From: Brevibacterium antiquum CNRZ 918
GTDB lineage: Bacteria > Actinomycetota > Actinomycetes > Actinomycetales > Brevibacteriaceae
DNA: 64,000 nucleotides
Assembly: GCF_900169145.1 (NCBI RefSeq)
Contig: NZ_FXZD01000003.1
Coordinates: 1 to 64,000 of the forward strand
Reading direction: 5' to 3'
In this document: piece after piece, positions 61,055 to 64,000 of the stretch
Layout: every line of letters begins with the position of its first letter
Position numbering within the stretch: position 1 is the stretch's first letter
The notes under the pieces: model-generated
Database searches by the model: none
What the model was told of the DNA's origin: nothing
What the model saw: only the letters and a program-made list of their open reading frames with translations
Position numbers and translations under genes: made by a program

Positions 61055-61576
61055 TCAGAGTTCGAGCCCCGCTGAGAACCCTCGGGAGTATGCTTCGAGG
61101 AGATCTTCAGCAAACGGGGTCCGCATATTTCGGATCAGCGTCGAGCGCTGCGCTTGGTCCCGGATGATATTGAGCACGACCCTGCCATCATGTGGTGTGA
61201 AGGGCTCGGCAGCGATGCGAGCATAGTGGTAGCTGGCCGCCGAAATGATATCGGCATCAGTTGCGTCGAGGGCGTCATCGTCATTCCAGACTTCATCGTC
61301 GAAAGGGCTTTCGGACAATGCGCTGAGGATGACGGCGCTCACTCCAGGCGAGAATCTTGAGGGCGGTCAGAGCAGCCGGGGATGCATCGTAGACTTCGGT
61401 GCCTTTCGGCAGACGTACGAGAACGGAGGTTGAGTGCGCTTCTCGGATGCCTGTGACATCGAGGCGGCACCGATGACGAACATTTCTGTGCCTGACTTCC
61501 CGCACACGTCTGCCAATTCGGCAAGAACCTCTTCGGGGACGGGGATGTCGGTGTGGCCGGTGAGATCGAGCATCAC
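61055..61576 (-). pseudogene. AbiEii-like nucleotidyltransferase (toxin partner), degraded
   Basis: From GTG 61576 / ATG 61573, overlapping the stop of the AbiEi-type gene, the frame reads MLDLTGHTDIPVPEEVL, then ADVCGKSGTEMFVIGA, the start of a nucleotidyltransferase fold. The next recognisable block, LDVTGIREAHSTSVLVRLPKGTEVYDASPAALTALKILAWSERRHP, is in another frame. The final block, LSESPFDDEVWNDDDALDATDADIISAASYHYARI, is in a third placement and ends at 61055. About 70-80 residues with the catalytic Asp motif are missing. Assignment to the AbiEii/AbiGii family rests on the pairing and on the KILAW-type segment, so it is moderate. Confidence 0.6.
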
Positions 61577-62592
61577 TCGTCCCCGAAGTATTCGGTACGG
61601 ATTTCGTCGATGTGTGGGTCGTCCTCGAGCAGCAGGTCGGCTCGTACGAGGAGTCGGGGTGCCGTTTGGTTGAAGGTCGGCACAGGGGAGAACTTCCAGA
61701 ATGCCGGTCGAACGCGAATCAAGCCGTCGTCGGCCCGGCGTAGGCGTCCCTCCTGGATGAGTTCCCGCCGGGCACGTGTGTCGCCGTCGAAGTGGATCAG
61801 CACAGAGGCAGGTCGGATTGGTGCGCCGAGGCGGGCGGCCGCTGCTTCGGAACCCAACAGTGCGTTCGGGGGGAGAGACGCTTCAAGCAGCTCTGCGGGA
61901 GTCCTCCAGACGGTACTGGTGAAGCGTTCCTCAGGCCAGATGCTGGGCTGCATGGCAGTGTAGGCGGAGATCCATTCGCGCTCCAATGCTGAGGCTCGCG
62001 GGAGCTGGTTATGTTTCCCCTGCAGCATTGAGGGAGTGCGCTCGCGCAGAGCGCGGACGACGCGATTGACAGTTCCCAAGGAAGCTCCGGAGCTCGCCGC
62101 CAGAGAACGCTGGGAGGGTGTGATGCCGAAGTGCTCATTGGCAGTCAGAAGGGAGTATGTCACTGGCAGGCCCGCACGGGTAAACGGGGCTGCAGTGGCG
62201 ACAGGAATGGTACCGGAACTGCGCTTGCCCGTGATCTCGATGATCAGTCCGTCTGCACGCAGTGAAGCATTTCCCGCTGCGTCCGCGTATCCGCCCCAAC
62301 CGTGGTCTTTGAGTTGCAGTGCGCGAGTGGGGGCGACCTGCTCCGAGATGAGGATCGTTTTCCGGTCGTGAGGAAGCATTGCCACATCGGCCTTTGTGAC
62401 AGTCGTGCTGGCCAGTGCCTGGAATTCGTGCCGCCTGCCTTCGGCACTGATCACGAGAGTGCCGGAGACGGCTCGCCCGTCCTCATCTGAGTGGCTCGTC
62501 CATTCGGCGTGCGCACCGAGTTCGCCGAGGTGGCTGATTGCTCGCCCGACGAACTCTGGGGTGCGGTGATCCGAATGTTCAAGTTTTCTCAT
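61573..62592 (-). CDS. AbiEi-like antitoxin/transcriptional regulator (type IV TA family)
   Basis: The 339-residue protein has an N-terminal part related to DNA-uptake/restriction-like antitoxin domains (EFQALASTTVTKADVAML, TILISEQVAPTRALQLKDHGWGGYAD). A winged-helix region follows (ITPSQRSLAASSGASLGTVNRVVRALRERTPSM), then a C-terminal domain typical of AbiEi-like proteins (TPAELLEASLPPNALLGSEAAAARLGAPIRPASVLIHFDG). ATG 62592 is chosen because direct repeats fill the bases immediately upstream. A start seven codons earlier would lie inside them. No ribosome site is visible, so the mRNA may be leaderless. It overlaps the broken nucleotidyltransferase gene. In intact type IV systems it represses the operon. 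Confidence 0.7.
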   Translation of the reverse strand: MRKLEHSDHRTPEFVGRAISHLGELGAHAEWTSHSDEDGRAVSGTLVISAEGRRHEFQALASTTVTKADVAMLPHDRKTILISEQVAPTRALQLKDHGWGGYADAAGNASLRADGLIIEITGKRSSGTIPVATAAPFTRAGLPVTYSLLTANEHFGITPSQRSLAASSGASLGTVNRVVRALRERTPSMLQGKHNQLPRASALEREWISAYTAMQPSIWPEERFTSTVWRTPAELLEASLPPNALLGSEAAAARLGAPIRPASVLIHFDGDTRARRELIQEGRLRRADDGLIRVRPAFWKFSPVPTFNQTAPRLLVRADLLLEDDPHIDEIRTEYFGDE

Positions 62593-62594
62593 AT

Positions 62595-62628
62595 GTTCAG
62601 AATAATTGAACATCGACAATAATTGAAC
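62595..62628. promoter_or_regulatory. Direct and inverted repeats before the AbiEi-like gene
   Basis: AATAATTGAAC occurs at 62601-62611 and again at 62618-62628, 17 bases apart. With GTTCA at 62595-62599 the first forms an inverted repeat GTTCA-N7-TGAAC. The block is AT-rich in a GC-rich region and abuts the start codon, as expected for an autoregulatory operator over the promoter. Confidence 0.6.
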
Positions 62629-62764
62629 GCCTGGCGACGCGAGAGGAGACCCCTTCGGCAACAGAACCGCGGGTCGAGGCCACCTCTGTCGACGCGGGGC
62701 CGCGCATACAAAGACGGATCGGGCGATAATGAGGGACACCAGTCCACATACTCGAGGGGGAGCA

Positions 62765-63325
62765 ATGGGAAGAGTCACGTGGGGGTTCACAAGTTCGCTC
62801 GACGGGTTCATCACCGGCCCGGATCACGATATGTCCTGGATGTCCGGCCTCGGCTCACTGGCAGACGGCACGGTCGAGAACCTCGCGTCGAGGGTCGCCG
62901 TCATCATCTCCGGCCGCCGCGGCTATGACGCGGCCAAGGCCCAGGCCGACGAACGCGACGAGCTGACCTCCGAGGCCTACGGGGGAGCGTGGTCGGGCAC
63001 CGAGTTCATCCTCACCCACCGTCCCGAGGAGCTCGCCGACGATCCGAACGTCACCGCCATGAACTGCTCCATCGCCGAGGCGGTCGACCGGGCCCAGCCC
63101 ATCGCCGGTGATCGCGATATCCAGATCATCAGCGCCGACATCGCCCGGCAGGCTCTCGAAGTCGATCTCATCGACGAGATGCAGGTCTTCGTCGCCCCGG
63201 TCTTCCTCGGTGACGGCACCAGGATCTTCGATGTTCCCGGCGGCAGGCGCATCGTTTGGGAACTCGTCGAGATCGATGAGGCGAACAGGGAGGCCTTCGT
63301 GCGCACCTATCGTCCGAAGCGATAG
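62765..63325 (+). CDS. Dihydrofolate reductase/RibD C-terminal family protein
   Basis: The 186-residue protein has the RibD-C fold: VTWGFTSSLDGFITGPDHDMSWM, VIISGRRGYDAA, IISADIARQALEVDLIDEMQVFVAPVFLGDGTRIF. Such proteins are NADPH-dependent reductases of unknown substrate. GAGGGGAGCA precedes ATG 62765. It is divergent from the AbiEi-like gene and converges with the alarmone synthetase gene (three bases between stops). Confidence 0.83.
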   Translation: MGRVTWGFTSSLDGFITGPDHDMSWMSGLGSLADGTVENLASRVAVIISGRRGYDAAKAQADERDELTSEAYGGAWSGTEFILTHRPEELADDPNVTAMNCSIAEAVDRAQPIAGDRDIQIISADIARQALEVDLIDEMQVFVAPVFLGDGTRIFDVPGGRRIVWELVEIDEANREAFVRTYRPKR

Positions 63326-63328
63326 GTC

Positions 63329-64000
63329 TCATTCCTGCCGTGAGCTCAGCTCCCACAGAATGCGCAGTGCTTCCTCATCGAAATCCTCGCCGGCAGTGCT
63401 GCTGGGATCGCTGTCGTGGACCTCGGCGTGCAGCTGCTCCATCCGGCGATCGAGCTGGCTGGCCACCTCGGCGGTCTGGGTGAGCTCCTCGATGAGCCGC
63501 TCCGGAACTTCACCCGAGAATTTGTAGTGGATCTTGTGCTCGAGGCTGGCCCAGAAGTCCATGGCGATGGTGCGGATCTGGACTTCGCAGATCACCGGTG
63601 TCGGGCCCCCATTGAGGAAGACGGGCACTTCGAGGATCGCATGGAGGCTCTTGTAGCCATTGGGCTTCGGGTTGGCGATGTAGTCCTTGATCTCCACGAT
63701 CCGAACATCATTCTGCGAGGTCAGCATGTCGAGCACGTGATAGGTATCGGCGATGAAGCTGCAGGTGATGCGGATACCCGCGATGTCGGTGATCTTCGAG
63801 CGGATCGTCGCGACGTCGAGTGGAAGCTGCCGGCGATTGACCTTCTCGAGCAGGCTCTGCGGCGACTTCACCCTCGAGGTGATGTGCTCGATCGGATTGT
63901 AGCTGTGCGTGTGGAAGGACTCTTCACGCAGAATCGAGATCTTGGTCAGCAGCTCGTCGATGACGAAGCGATGCTGCATGAGCAGCAACGAGAAATCGTG
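63329..64000 (-). CDS. Small alarmone synthetase, RelA/SpoT domain (5' end outside window)
   Basis: The visible 223 residues hold a (p)ppGpp synthetase domain: RSKITDIAGIRITCSF, DYIANPKPNGYKSLHAIL and EVQIRTIAMDFWASLEHKIHYKF, with no hydrolase, TGS or ACT domain behind it. It therefore matches the stand-alone RelP/RelQ-like class that makes ppGpp from GTP/GDP and ATP. The C-terminal tail is helical and acidic. The frame continues upstream past base 64000 (HDFSLLLMQHRF), so the start is not in the window. Confidence 0.9.
   Translation of the reverse strand, partial: HDFSLLLMQHRFVIDELLTKISILREESFHTHSYNPIEHITSRVKSPQSLLEKVNRRQLPLDVATIRSKITDIAGIRITCSFIADTYHVLDMLTSQNDVRIVEIKDYIANPKPNGYKSLHAILEVPVFLNGGPTPVICEVQIRTIAMDFWASLEHKIHYKFSGEVPERLIEELTQTAEVASQLDRRMEQLHAEVHDSDPSSTAGEDFDEEALRILWELSSRQE

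Noticed and set aside
61055-62592. A working type IV toxin-antitoxin or phage-defence system
   Set aside because: The nucleotidyltransferase is frameshifted and lacks its catalytic block, so the toxin cannot be made.

Overview
The window is high-GC actinobacterial chromosome with short intergenic gaps, many ATGA or short-overlap gene junctions, GTG starts and clear GGAGG-type ribosome binding sites. The gene set (fused PcaL, aromatic-amine and polyamine catabolism, heterodimeric ABC pair, Glu-Asp-Phe tRNA cluster) most resembles Brevibacterium or a close relative in the Micrococcales. That assignment is an inference from gene content; no marker gene was compared.

Layout. 1-1.2 kb: two nested insertion-sequence remnants (IS30 inside IS3) that have cut off the 3' half of an APC amine/amino-acid permease. 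1.7-7.0 kb: a gamma-glutamylation operon for polyamine or GABA-type amines (glutamine synthetase-like ligase, gamma-Glu-GABA-type hydrolase, aldehyde dehydrogenase, SDR, FadR-type regulator). 7-14 kb: LeuC/D-type aconitase, Fpg/Nei-type DNA glycosylase, aldo/keto reductase, ThrE-like exporter, GMC oxidoreductase. 14-22.3 kb: aromatic/primary amine catabolism (MFS carrier, copper amine oxidase, TetR regulator, a FeaR-like AraC regulator split by a frameshift, APC permease, aldehyde dehydrogenase). 22.4-27 kb: methyltransferase, LysR regulator with glutaryl-CoA dehydrogenase, a decayed amidohydrolase, an SDR. 27.1-30.6 kb: a two-gene ABC exporter-fold transporter with complementary degenerate nucleotide sites and a possible iron box. 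30.6-38.5 kb: an mgtE gene broken by an in-frame TGA, small housekeeping-type genes, a patatin, three tRNA genes, a small metallopeptidase, YbaK and YigZ. 38.6-46.5 kb: class III aminotransferase, YtcJ-like amidohydrolase, ThDP enzyme, large PLP decarboxylase. 46.6-51.9 kb: polar amino acid ABC transporter, nitrobindin-like protein, lipoprotein cyclophilin, MFS exporter. 52.1-57.6 kb: pobA-pcaHGBL, the 4-hydroxybenzoate/protocatechuate branch of the beta-ketoadipate pathway. 57.8-59.1 kb: thiosulfate-type transporter plus TusA. 59-64 kb: class II amidotransferase, macrodomain protein, VOC protein, an AbiEi-type antitoxin gene beside the wreck of its nucleotidyltransferase partner, a RibD-C/DHFR-like protein and the start of a small alarmone synthetase.

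Taken together the region is a catabolic segment. Amines enter through APC or MFS carriers, are oxidised or gamma-glutamylated to aldehydes and acids, and aromatic acids feed the protocatechuate pathway. Five genes are broken (permease, araC-type regulator, amidohydrolase, mgtE, nucleotidyltransferase), a high density for an otherwise compact region; some could be single-base sequencing errors.

The most notable non-coding signals are a 52-base palindromic element present twice with 50/52 identity just behind stop codons, paired palindromes in the promoter and leader of an amino acid ABC operon, a TetR-type inverted repeat before the amine oxidase, and repeats directly upstream of the AbiEi-type gene. 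I see no CRISPR array, prophage, rRNA or wholly novel system.
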